The position numbers and the translations under genes are program-made. This document shows, piece after piece, positions 1 to 8,206 of a stretch of DNA of 35,948 nt. The notes under the pieces are model-generated. The model saw only the letters and a program-made list of their open reading frames with translations. It was not told the origin of the DNA and made no database searches. Every line of letters starts with the position of its first letter. Within the stretch, counting starts at the first letter, position 1. Source of the stretch: an uncultured Clostridia bacterium (GTDB lineage: Bacteria > Bacillota > Clostridia > TANB77 > CAG-508); the NCBI GenBank assembly GCA_947632475.1, contig CANRPI010000010.1:1-35948 (forward strand). The letters are read 5' to 3'.

Positions 1-640
1 GATTTACAAGACCTGTAATAGCTATCAAATCTGATATTCCTTGAACACCTTGTCTTAAAATATCATCTGCCATTTTAAAGGCTTCTATAATTGATGTCTT
101 ACGATCAATTATTTGTAATAGTTTATCATTTGGTATAACAACTAATGTGTCAACTCTTCCTTTTAGGTTTTCGATTCCTCTTTCAGCTTGAGAAAGTCTT
201 TTCTTTCCTTCAAATGTGAATGGTTTTGTTACAACTCCTATTGTTAATATTCCCATTTCTTTTGCAGCTTGTGCTACTACTGGTGCAGCTCCTGTTCCTG
301 TTCCTCCACCCATTCCGGCTGTAACAAATACCATGTCTGCTCCTCTTAGTATTTCTGCTACTTCTGCTTTACTTTCTTCTGCAGATTGTGCTCCAATGTC
401 TGGATTTGCTCCTGCTCCTAGTCCTCTTGTTATTTTTTCTCCTATTTGAATTTTGGTTGGTGCTTTTGATGTTTGTAATGCTTGTCTGTCTGTGTTTACT
501 GCAATGAAGTCTACTCCTCTAATTCCTTCATCAATCATCCTATTTACAGCATTGTTTCCTGCTCCACCTACACCTATTACTTTTATTGTTGCTGTACCAT
601 CCATCATTGTTATGTTGTTCTCATCATTGTAATCCATCAT
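1..640 (-). CDS. ftsZ: Cell division protein FtsZ (5' part, runs off the window)
   Basis: Bacterial tubulin homologue that forms the Z ring at mid-cell. About 213 N-terminal residues are present; the C-terminal part lies beyond position 1. The translated reverse strand gives [16 protein letters not shown] near residue 20, the tubulin signature [12 protein letters not shown] near residue 105, and VIPNDKLL further on, all typical of FtsZ. The start is the first of two ATG codons at 638-640, preceded by GAGGAGG about 9 bases upstream. It follows ftsA by about 80 bases and is the last visible gene of the division operon. No sign of damage in the part seen. Confidence 0.97.
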   Translation of the reverse strand, partial: MMDYNDENNITMMDGTATIKVIGVGGAGNNAVNRMIDEGIRGVDFIAVNTDRQALQTSKAPTKIQIGEKITRGLGAGANPDIGAQSAEESKAEVAEILRGADMVFVTAGMGGGTGTGAAPVVAQAAKEMGILTIGVVTKPFTFEGKKRLSQAERGIENLKGRVDTLVVIPNDKLLQIIDRKTSIIEAFKMADDILRQGVQGISDLIAITGLVN

Positions 641-722
641 TTAGTTCTTCCTCCTCTATATATTTTTTAAAATTAATACCTTTTCTTTATAATTATTTTT
701 TGATTATTTTCTTTTTTTATTT

Positions 723-1952
723 TTATGAATAGAAAAATTCTTTTATTTTGTCTGCTATTGTTTTTAAGAAGCTTTCTTTGTTTTGTGTGTCGATGCTACT
801 TGATACCGTTTTAGCAAATGGCCTTGCAGCTATGTATCTAACTAACGCATAACTTGTTCTGTATTCTGGTTTTACTGTGCTTACTGCTCTTCCAGTTGAT
901 ATTTTTACAGGTATGTTTAAGCTTATTTTACCAGCTACATCACTTTTATTTATGTTTACAATTCCTTGTCCTGTTAGTATTACGTTGTTTATTTTTTGTT
1001 TTAAGCCTTGATTTGTGATTGTTTTGTTTATTATTGAAAATATTTCTTCTATTCTTGCTTCTATTATTTCTATTAGTTCAGAACTTTTTATTATTCTATT
1101 TTTGTTTTCGTCTTTTGATGTGTTTAAGATTATGTCATTGTCGTTGTCTATAAATGATTTTAATGCTAAACCATATTGTTTTTTTAGCTTGTCTGCTTCT
1201 TCTTCTGATATGTTTAGCACTAACGCTATATCGTTTGTTATATTGTCTCCTCCTAGTGGAATTGAGTTGGTATATATGAAGGTTGAACCTTCGAATACTC
1301 CTATGTCTGTGTTTCCTGCTCCTATGTCTAATAACATTATATTGTCATGTAATTCGTTTGTGTCTAATACTAGATTTCTTTCTGCTAATGTTATTGGTAC
1401 TATTCCATCTATTTCTAGTCCTGCTTTTTTGAATATTGTGTTTAACTGCCTTACATAGTCTTTTTCTGCAAGTATTATTTGTGCACTTATTGTGAAGTTG
1501 CTACTTAAACTTCCTACTGGGTCTTTTACTATGGTTCCATTTTCTAGTGTTATTTTGTCTGGGACTATGTCTATTAGTGTTTTTCCTTCTGGTATTTCTA
1601 TATCTTTTACTTGTATTATAGCATTTTGCACGTCTCTTACTGATATTCCTGAATATTTGTCTTTTACGTCTTTTGTTATGCTGTTTTGTACTATTGTTAC
1701 ATATTTACCTGGAATAGTTACATAGGCTGAGTTGATTTTTAGGTTTGTTTCTTCTTCTGCATCTTTTATTGTTTTTGATATGCATAAGGTTATTTCTTCT
1801 TCATTTATTATTTTACCTTTCTTTAGTCCACTACATTTATATGAGGTATTGCTTATTATTTCTATTTGACCAAAGTTGTTTACTTCTCCCACAACCGTGC
1901 AAACTTTACTGGTTCCAATGTCAATACCTACTATGATATCTCCTATTGCCAA
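723..1952 (-). CDS. ftsA: Cell division protein FtsA
   Basis: Actin-like ATPase that tethers FtsZ to the membrane and recruits later divisome proteins. It is 409 aa, a normal length. The phosphate-1 loop GIDIGTSKVCTVVGEV lies at residues 9-24, and the second phosphate motif LLDIGAGNTDIGVFEG lies mid-protein. The C-terminus ends in a short amphipathic stretch (IADKIKEFFYS) like the membrane-targeting helix of the family. The start is TTG with a GGGGG Shine-Dalgarno about 7 bases upstream. It sits between sbp and ftsZ, the standard order in Bacilli and Clostridia. Confidence 0.96.
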   Translation of the reverse strand: MAIGDIIVGIDIGTSKVCTVVGEVNNFGQIEIISNTSYKCSGLKKGKIINEEEITLCISKTIKDAEEETNLKINSAYVTIPGKYVTIVQNSITKDVKDKYSGISVRDVQNAIIQVKDIEIPEGKTLIDIVPDKITLENGTIVKDPVGSLSSNFTISAQIILAEKDYVRQLNTIFKKAGLEIDGIVPITLAERNLVLDTNELHDNIMLLDIGAGNTDIGVFEGSTFIYTNSIPLGGDNITNDIALVLNISEEEADKLKKQYGLALKSFIDNDNDIILNTSKDENKNRIIKSSELIEIIEARIEEIFSIINKTITNQGLKQKINNVILTGQGIVNINKSDVAGKISLNIPVKISTGRAVSTVKPEYRTSYALVRYIAARPFAKTVSSSIDTQNKESFLKTIADKIKEFFYS

Positions 1953-2070
1953 GTTAATTCCCCCATTTTTTAGTATAAATTTCTTAAATGTATATATATT
2001 ACATTTTTAGACAAATGTCAATAGTCTTTGTTATATTTTTGTAATATTCTTGTAATACTTTTGTAATGTT

Positions 2071-2457
2071 TTATTCTTGATTTGTTGTGTTTGCTGTTTC
2101 TTTTTTCTTTTTAAAAATTTCTATCCATTTGTCTATATAATATCTTCTTATTATTGCTAAATTTACAAACATTCTTCCTACAAATACTACTATTGCTGCT
2201 AAGTATATATCAACATTTAGCTTTTCTCCTAATATTGTTAGTAAAATTGCTAAAATTGCATTTCCAAAAAATCCTGTAACAAATATTGTTAAGTCAAAGT
2301 TCTTTTTTATTACAGATGTTATTCCTCCAAAAACTGAGTCTAATGCTGCTATTATTGCTATTGCTAAATAACTTGAGTATGTGTATGAAATCATTGGAGC
2401 ATTTACTCCTATTATTGCTCCTAAAATGCATCCTATTAGTATGGCTATAAAAATCAT
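2071..2457 (-). CDS. sbp: Small basic protein Sbp (DUF1290), membrane protein
   Basis: A 128-aa protein made almost wholly of hydrophobic segments. It starts MIFIAILIGCILGAIIGV, has further membrane stretches around residues 28-50, 56-75 and 82-105, and ends in a basic and polar tail (KKKKETANTTNQE). Length, GxxxGxxxG-rich segments and position between the DUF881 genes and ftsA match the Sbp family of division clusters. The molecular role in the family is not established. Shine-Dalgarno GGAGG lies just upstream. Confidence 0.85.
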   Translation of the reverse strand: MIFIAILIGCILGAIIGVNAPMISYTYSSYLAIAIIAALDSVFGGITSVIKKNFDLTIFVTGFFGNAILAILLTILGEKLNVDIYLAAIVVFVGRMFVNLAIIRRYYIDKWIEIFKKKKETANTTNQE

Positions 2458-2504
2458 TTTTTCTTTCCTCCTAAATTTAAATTTTGCATTTTTTATTTTT
2501 GGTT

Positions 2505-3224
2505 TTATTCCATGTATTTTGAGTTTATTTCGTCATTATATTTTAATATTTTTACTTTATTTGGTTTTGATATTGAAACATCTTGTCCTAATTTTTTCAT
2601 TTCATCTACATGCCCACCATTTCCTATTAATGCACTTTCTAAATATGATGGATTTCCTATTGCTTTTATTATATATGGTTCTAATATTCTTTGTCCATTT
2701 ACTTTTATGAAAGTATATCTAATGTCTACTATATCACTCATATTTACTATTCTTTCATCATTTATTGATATTGCTTCTGCTCCTGCTTGCTTTAGAGCAT
2801 TTACTATTAATAATAAATCATCTGCATTTATTTTTGCAACCTCATTGTTTTGAGTTTCTCTTAATGTTACTTCTATTCCTTCTCCTTCTACATCAGTTTT
2901 TCCAAGTGTCATGTTAATTTGGTTTAGTTCTTCATCAACTAATTTTTCAGTTTCTTCAATAGATTCACTTGTTTTGTTATATTCTTCAATTTTTGCAACT
3001 GTTTCATCATATTGAGCTTTTGTGTCTTCATATTTTGATTTCCAATTTGCTAGCTCTGATCTTAGTTCTGCTTCTCTCATGTTTTCTATTGATGTTATGT
3101 CTGTTTGACTTACTACTTTAAATTGCATTGTCATTACTAAAGTTAATGCAAAACATGCTAGTCCAGCTGTAATTATCATTGCAATTTTTCCTTTTTTTAA
3201 TGTCTTTTTCACTTTTAATCTCAT
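2505..3224 (-). CDS. DUF881 family protein (YlxW/YlxX-like), division-cluster
   Basis: 239 aa with a basic N-terminus, one membrane segment (about residues 13-31), a coiled-coil stretch (about 45-100) and a C-terminal DUF881 domain. The domain contains VEGEGIEVTL, NALKQAGAEAISINDERI and PYIIKAIGNP, hallmarks of the family. It is the second of two DUF881 paralogues in tandem; the upstream one is frameshifted. The family accompanies divIB, sbp and ftsA in Gram-positives; its biochemical function is unknown to me. The Shine-Dalgarno GGAAGGA abuts the ATG with no spacer, so a GTG four codons later is a possible alternative start. Confidence 0.88.
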   Translation of the reverse strand: MRLKVKKTLKKGKIAMIITAGLACFALTLVMTMQFKVVSQTDITSIENMREAELRSELANWKSKYEDTKAQYDETVAKIEEYNKTSESIEETEKLVDEELNQINMTLGKTDVEGEGIEVTLRETQNNEVAKINADDLLLIVNALKQAGAEAISINDERIVNMSDIVDIRYTFIKVNGQRILEPYIIKAIGNPSYLESALIGNGGHVDEMKKLGQDVSISKPNKVKILKYNDEINSKYME

Positions 3225-3313
3225 TCCTTCCTAAGGACAAATTGGTTGATTGATTTATTAAAAGCAATTTTTTTTCAACCTTTAAGCTCCTTTCATATAT
3301 AATAGTTTTATTT

Positions 3314-3712
3314 TTAATCAACATTTTCTGCATATTGATATGTTATTATTCCTGTATATTTTGGTATTGTGATGTTGTTTGATTTTTCAAGGTCTGCTCT
3401 TATTCCACTTTCTTTTAATAGTTCTAAATATCCTCCTTGCCTTGAAAGTGCTGCTAATTGCTCTGGAAGCCCTATTGCTTTTATTATGAAAGGTGCCCCT
3501 ACTTTTTCTCCATTTATATCAATTATGCTTCCTCCACAAGAAATGCTTGTACTTGGTACTATTCTTTGGTCATTTATTGATATTGCCTCTGCTCCTGCAT
3601 TTTTTAGTTCGTTTATAACACTTAATACATCTCCATCATGAACTAATAATAAACTTGGATCTAAAACACTTGATGAATCTTTATTGCTATCTCTTAGTGT
3701 TACTATAACTCC
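3314..3712 (-). pseudogene. DUF881 family protein, C-terminal part in shifted frame
   Basis: Continuation of the gene above after the extra base at 3713. Reading from GGA at 3710-3712, the frame is open to TAA at 3314-3316. It encodes GVIVTLRDSNKDSS, then NELKNAGAEAISINDQRIV, INGEKVGAPFIIKAIGLP and a C-terminus that ends in YAENVD, all DUF881 hallmarks. There is no start codon with a Shine-Dalgarno at its head, so it would be made only by frameshifting or if the extra base is an error. The lack of any second lesion in about 130 codons argues against an old pseudogene. Confidence 0.8.
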
Positions 3713-4031
3713 GTGGGCCTTTTACTTCTGCAAGCCCTATTAATTTATTTCCTTGTTTTATTTCTTCTTCTTTTTTCTCTAAATCTTCATTGTTTTTAGT
3801 TGAGTTTTGTCTTGCTTTTTCTAGTTTTTCTTCAGCCGCTTCTAAAAGTTTATATTGATTGTCATATCTTTCTTTATATTTTAATACTTCTGCTCTTAAA
3901 TTGTTTTCTTCATAATTTTGGCTTACTGTAGAGTTTGAATTTGTTACTGTTCTAATTTGCACACAAATTCCTATTGTTAAAGCCATACACATTATTCCTA
4001 ACACAATGCTAATTATTTTTTTGTTTAACAT
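3687..4031 (-). CDS. DUF881 family protein, N-terminal fragment before a +1 frameshift
   Basis: First of the two DUF881 paralogues. In this frame 114 aa are encoded: a membrane segment (about residues 6-26), a coiled coil (about 40-95) and then GLAEVKGP, the start of the DUF881 core. From there the family expects Pro-Gly-Val-x-Val-Thr-Leu. Here one extra C (the G at 3713 on the plus strand) shifts the frame after the Pro codon CCA, giving ten unrelated residues and a stop. The rest of the domain continues intact in the next frame to 3314. Without the extra base the protein is 238 aa, matching its 239-aa neighbour. Either a real lesion, a sequencing error, or recoding. Confidence 0.8.
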   Translation of the reverse strand: MLNKKIISIVLGIMCMALTIGICVQIRTVTNSNSTVSQNYEENNLRAEVLKYKERYDNQYKLLEAAEEKLEKARQNSTKNNEDLEKKEEEIKQGNKLIGLAEVKGPRSYSNTKR

Positions 4032-4046
4032 TTTTTCACCTTCTTT

Positions 4047-5072
4047 TTAGTTTATGCTTTCTCTAAAATATGCTTGAAATTTATTGTTAAAGTCTCCATT
4101 TACATATACACTGCCTGCTTTAGATGCTTCTTTTTCTATTATTGCTATTGCATATAATATTTTTGTGCTTAAATTGCTAGTATCTCCTAAATATATTCTT
4201 TTTTGTTCACTTTCTAAGTATAAACTATATTCGTTTTTTTTCGTAATGTCAATACTTGTGACCTTCTCGTTCAAATTATTTTCTGTTGCTACATCCATAA
4301 TTTTTATTATGTCTTCTAATTTTTGTAAGTCTTCTTTGTTTAATCTGTTTCCTTCTACTACTTCATTTTCTTCGGTTGATATTCCTTGTATTATTGGCAT
4401 TGATTTACTGTCTTCTGATATTTCTAATATATATCCTTGTGTATTTATGTACGCATATTTTCCCATATAATCTACACTATATGTTGCAACTCTTTCTTCT
4501 ACATTTATTTCTATTTTGTTTGGTAATTTCCTGCTTATTTTTACATTTTCAATATATGCATTTTGTTTTATATTGTTTATTACTTTTATTTTATTGAATT
4601 TGAATATGTTCTCATCTTTTTTTAATCCTGATAGACTTGTTATTGTATCACTACTTATGTAATTATTATTTAATACTTGTATGTCCTTTATGTAAAAAAT
4701 TGGTGAAGTTGTGGCAAAAATTATTCCTCCTATTACTATTCCTAGTAATAGGATTGTTTTTGTTATTTTTTTTATTATTTTTATTTTTTTTCTTCTTTTT
4801 TTCTCTTGTTTACTTATTTGTCTTATTTTTTGATTTTCTTTTTGTATTCTATTTCTATTAGTCATTTTTATTACTGCATCTGTTTCTAAATCAAAATCTT
4901 CATTTAATTGTTTTTCCTTTGCCTCTCTTATTCTTTTTTCTCTTTCTTTGGCTTTTTTCTTTTTTATTTCATTTTCTAATTCTTCATGTGGTACCCCTTC
5001 TGAATTTAAATTGTATAAATTTAAGGTTGATTCTTTTGTTTTTTTTGCCACTCTTATTCTCATTCCTTTCAA
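4047..5072 (-). CDS. ftsQ: Cell division protein FtsQ/DivIB
   Basis: Bitopic divisome protein (DivIB in Gram-positives). 341 aa: a long, charged, Lys/Glu-rich cytoplasmic N-terminus (about 1-105), one membrane segment around 107-127, then a POTRA domain that begins FYIKDIQVLNNNYISSDTI, followed by the beta domain (INVEERVATYSVDYMGKYAY, then DTQGYIL-like INTQGYIL). It lies between murA and the DUF881 pair, as in Bacillus and Clostridia. The start is uncertain. A TTG at 5072 is listed; an ATG three codons later directly abuts AAAGGA, and a GTG a little further on would have better spacing. Confidence 0.9.
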   Translation of the reverse strand: MKGMRIRVAKKTKESTLNLYNLNSEGVPHEELENEIKKKKAKEREKRIREAKEKQLNEDFDLETDAVIKMTNRNRIQKENQKIRQISKQEKKRRKKIKIIKKITKTILLLGIVIGGIIFATTSPIFYIKDIQVLNNNYISSDTITSLSGLKKDENIFKFNKIKVINNIKQNAYIENVKISRKLPNKIEINVEERVATYSVDYMGKYAYINTQGYILEISEDSKSMPIIQGISTEENEVVEGNRLNKEDLQKLEDIIKIMDVATENNLNEKVTSIDITKKNEYSLYLESEQKRIYLGDTSNLSTKILYAIAIIEKEASKAGSVYVNGDFNNKFQAYFRESIN

Positions 5073-5110
5073 TTTTTTCTAAGTACAATATTGGGATGTT
5101 TAATTATATT

Positions 5111-6376
5111 TTATTTTTCTAGCTTGCTATTAACTAGTTCTATATCTACTCCTATATTTTGGAGTTTTTGCTCAAATTTTTCATATCCTCTTAATATATA
5201 TTCTATGTTTTCTATTCTTGTTGTTCCTTTTGCACAAATTGCTGCTATTACAATTGCTACTCCTCCTCTTAAGTCAGTTGCTTTTACATTTGCACCATAT
5301 AGTCTTCTTGTTCCTTTTATTATGGCTGTTTTTCCTTCTATTGAAATTTTTGCTCCCATTCTTATTAATTCTTGAGTGTATTTATATCTGTTTTCAAATA
5401 TGTTTTCTACAACTATTGATGTTCCTTTTGCAAGTGTTAACATGCTTGCAAATATTTGCTGCATATCGGTTGGAAATCCTGGATATGGCATTGTTTTTAT
5501 ATTTATTGCCTTTAGTTTTTTTGGAGCTTTTAATTCTATTTTTGAGTTTTGTATGTCTATTTTACATCCTGCTTCTTCTAATTTATCAATTACAGGAATT
5601 ATGTGATTGCTATTTGTGTTTTTTACTATTATTTCTCCTCCACTCATTGCAGCAACACATAAAAATGTTCCTGTTTCTATTCTATCTGGCATTATATTGT
5701 AACTTACGTCTTTTAGTTTTTTTACTCCTTCTATTATTATTTGACTTGTTCCTGCTCCTTTTACGTTTGCTCCCATTTTGTTTAAGAAGTTTTGTAAGTC
5801 TACTATTTCTGGCTCTCTTGCTGCATTTTCTATTTTAGTTGTTCCTTCTGCTAATATTGCTGCTAGTATTATGTTTTCTGTTGCTCCTACACTTGGAAAG
5901 TCTAAGTTGATTTTTTCTCCTATTATTTTATCACAATTGCATGTAATATTTCCATAGTTTTTTGTAATATTTATTCCTAATTTTTCAAATGACTTTAAAT
6001 GTAAGTCTATTGGTCTTGTTCCTATATCACATCCTCCTGGATATGAAAATATGGCTTTTTTATATTTTCCAATTAGACTCCCAGCAAATATTACTGATGA
6101 CCTCATTTGCCTCATTAATTCTTCAGGAATTTCATATTTATCAATATTACTTGTATCTATTATAATTTTATTCGCTTTTTTATTTACTTTTCCTCCTAAT
6201 TTATTTAAAATTTCAAACATCATTTTCGTATCATGGATATTTGGAACATTATATAAAGTAGTTTTTCCAGCATTTAAAATAGTTGCAGCAATTATTGGCA
6301 ATGCTGAATTTTTGGAACCTGATATATTTACTTCACCTTGTATTTTTTTTGAGCCTTTTATTATGTACTCTAACAT
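5111..6376 (-). CDS. murA: UDP-N-acetylglucosamine 1-carboxyvinyltransferase MurA
   Basis: First committed enzyme of peptidoglycan synthesis in the cytoplasm; it transfers enolpyruvate from PEP to UDP-GlcNAc. 421 aa, full length. SGSKNSALP holds the catalytic Lys22-Asn23 pair, and YPGGCDIGTRPIDLHL carries the active-site Cys116, the residue alkylated by fosfomycin. GFPTDMQQIF contains the conserved Asp of the active site. Start ATG at 6374-6376 has AAAGGGG 8 bases upstream. It is the first gene of the minus-strand division cluster; a clear promoter in front of it was not identified. Confidence 0.97.
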   Translation of the reverse strand: MLEYIIKGSKKIQGEVNISGSKNSALPIIAATILNAGKTTLYNVPNIHDTKMMFEILNKLGGKVNKKANKIIIDTSNIDKYEIPEELMRQMRSSVIFAGSLIGKYKKAIFSYPGGCDIGTRPIDLHLKSFEKLGINITKNYGNITCNCDKIIGEKINLDFPSVGATENIILAAILAEGTTKIENAAREPEIVDLQNFLNKMGANVKGAGTSQIIIEGVKKLKDVSYNIMPDRIETGTFLCVAAMSGGEIIVKNTNSNHIIPVIDKLEEAGCKIDIQNSKIELKAPKKLKAINIKTMPYPGFPTDMQQIFASMLTLAKGTSIVVENIFENRYKYTQELIRMGAKISIEGKTAIIKGTRRLYGANVKATDLRGGVAIVIAAICAKGTTRIENIEYILRGYEKFEQKLQNIGVDIELVNSKLEK

Positions 6377-6553
6377 TTGTAATTCCCCTTTCGTTTTTGC
6401 TATATATTATGTATTCTTCACATAAAAAGTTCCAAAATTAAGATTACAACAAAGAGATTAATTAAGTTATCAAACCATAATTAGTGCCAGATTCTTATTA
6501 AAATTCTGACATTAGAATAATATGCAAATTTTATAATTTACCTCTCAAAAATA

Positions 6554-6582
6554 TTGAAAAAAACTGTTTTATGTCATATAAT
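6554..6582 (+). promoter_or_regulatory. Sigma-A-type promoter for asnS
   Basis: TTGAAA at 6554-6559, a 17-bp spacer and a perfect TATAAT at 6577-6582. It leaves a leader of about 100 bases before asnS. That leader can form a small hairpin (GGTTT at about 6635 with AAACC at about 6658), but I see no T-box core sequence. Confidence 0.7.
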
Positions 6583-6690
6583 ATGCCTATACTATATTTA
6601 TATGCATAATTTTTTTATACAAATAACATAACTTTGGTTTATAGGTGTTCCAATAAAAACCTAAATTAATTTATGAGGATGATTTTAATT

Positions 6691-8082
6691 ATGAAAAATT
6701 TAACAGTAAAAGATTTATACAAAAGTACAAGTGAATTTTCAAATAAGCAAATTACAATTGAAGGATGGGTTAAAACTGTAAGAGCTTCAAAAAATTTTGG
6801 ATTTATTGAACTAAATGATGGAACATTTTTCAAAAATATACAAATAGTTTTTAACAATGATTTGAAAAATTTCAATGAAATATGCAAACTAACAATAAGT
6901 TCTTCAATTAAAGTAGAAGGAACTTTAGTTGAAACGCCTGAGTCTAAACAACCTTTTGAAATTCATTCAAGTTCTATCGAAATTGAATATTTATCAGATG
7001 CATCTTATCCTTTGCAAAAGAAAAAGCATTCATTTGAATACTTAAGAACAATTAGTCACCTTCGTCCAAGAGCAAATACATTTAATGCTGTTTTTCGCAT
7101 AAGAAGTGTTTTAGCATATGCAATACACAAATTTTTTCAAGAAAGAGGTTTTGTATATGTTAATACTCCTCTAATTACTGGAAGTGATGCTGAAGGTGCA
7201 GGAGAAATGTTTAATGTTAACTCATTTGACCTAGGCAATATTCCAAAAACTGAAGATGGAAAAATAGATTTTAGTAAAGACTTTTTTGGTAAGCCTGCTC
7301 ATTTAACAGTTAGTGGGCAATTAAATGCTGAAACATTTGCTCAAAGTTTTTGCAATGTTTATACATTTGGACCTACTTTCCGTGCTGAAAATTCTAATAC
7401 TGTAAAACATGCTGCAGAATTTTGGATGGTTGAACCTGAAATTTGTTTTGCTACTTTACAAGATGATATGGATTTAGCAGAAGATATGATTAAATATATT
7501 TTTCAATATGTTTTAGATAATTGCAAAGAAGAAATGGAATTTTTTAATAAATTTATAGATACAGAGTTACTTGAAAGATTAAACCATGTAATTAATTCAG
7601 ATTTTGTAAGAATTAGTTATACAGATGCTATCAAAAAATTAGAAGAACATAATGATAAGTTTGAATATAAGGTTTCTTGGGGAGTTGATTTGCAAACTGA
7701 ACATGAGAGATTTTTATGTGAAAAAATTTTTAAAAAGCCTGTATTTGTTACAGATTATCCAAAAGATATCAAAGCTTTCTATATGAAGCAAAATCCTGAT
7801 GGTAAAACAGTTGCTGCAACTGATTTATTAGTTCCTGGTATTGGTGAAATAATTGGTGGTAGCCAAAGAGAGGAAGATTATAATAAATTAAAGTCTCGTA
7901 TGGAAGAATTAAATATGCCTATTTCTGAATATGAATGGTATTTAGATTTAAGAAAATATGGTAGTTGCAATCATGCAGGCTTTGGTCTTGGTTTTGAAAG
8001 AGCTATTATGTATTTAACAGGTATGCAAAACATAAGAGATGTTATTCCTTTCCCAAGAACTCCAAAAAACTGTGCATTTTAA
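6691..8082 (+). CDS. asnS: Asparagine--tRNA ligase
   Basis: Class II aminoacyl-tRNA synthetase that charges tRNA-Asn. 463 aa from the chosen start. It has an N-terminal OB-fold anticodon-binding domain ([21 protein letters not shown] near residue 25), motif 2 ([21 protein letters not shown]) and motif 3 ([21 protein letters not shown]). The [11 protein letters not shown] form and the ending DVIPFPRTP are typical of AsnRS, as opposed to AspRS. The ATG at 6691 is preferred over the one at 6673 because the only Shine-Dalgarno (GAGG) lies between them. It is the only plus-strand gene between two minus-strand blocks. Confidence 0.95.
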   Translation: MKNLTVKDLYKSTSEFSNKQITIEGWVKTVRASKNFGFIELNDGTFFKNIQIVFNNDLKNFNEICKLTISSSIKVEGTLVETPESKQPFEIHSSSIEIEYLSDASYPLQKKKHSFEYLRTISHLRPRANTFNAVFRIRSVLAYAIHKFFQERGFVYVNTPLITGSDAEGAGEMFNVNSFDLGNIPKTEDGKIDFSKDFFGKPAHLTVSGQLNAETFAQSFCNVYTFGPTFRAENSNTVKHAAEFWMVEPEICFATLQDDMDLAEDMIKYIFQYVLDNCKEEMEFFNKFIDTELLERLNHVINSDFVRISYTDAIKKLEEHNDKFEYKVSWGVDLQTEHERFLCEKIFKKPVFVTDYPKDIKAFYMKQNPDGKTVAATDLLVPGIGEIIGGSQREEDYNKLKSRMEELNMPISEYEWYLDLRKYGSCNHAGFGLGFERAIMYLTGMQNIRDVIPFPRTPKNCAF

Positions 8083-8146
8083 TTAAGTATAAAATATTGT
8101 TTTGTTTACTTATAATTACTAAACTATTTTATATATAATTTTTAAT

Positions 8147-8185
8147 AAAAAAGAACAAGCCTTTTTTATAGACTTGTTCTTTTTT
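8147..8185. terminator. Bidirectional terminator between asnS and adhE
   Basis: AAAAAAGAACAAG (8147-8159) pairs with CTTGTTCTTTTTT (8173-8185), a 13-bp stem with U-runs on both strands, between two convergent genes. Confidence 0.9.
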
Positions 8186-8206
8186 ATATTATAATTTATT
8201 ATTCAT

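Noticed and set aside
3118..3333. 71-aa minus-strand ORF between the DUF881 genes
   Set aside because: Overlaps the start of the DUF881 gene at 2505-3224 in another frame and has no family features.
5218..5838. 206-aa plus-strand ORF opposite murA
   Set aside because: It is a Leu-rich antisense reading of the murA gene, has no Shine-Dalgarno, and matches no protein style. The same holds for the other long frames opposite minus-strand genes in this AT-rich DNA (e.g. 1015-1458, 33032-33574, 34743-35087).
6583..6690. T-box or other riboswitch in the asnS leader
   Set aside because: No AGGGTGG-type T-box core and only a small hairpin; the leader is about 100 bases, too short for a full T-box.
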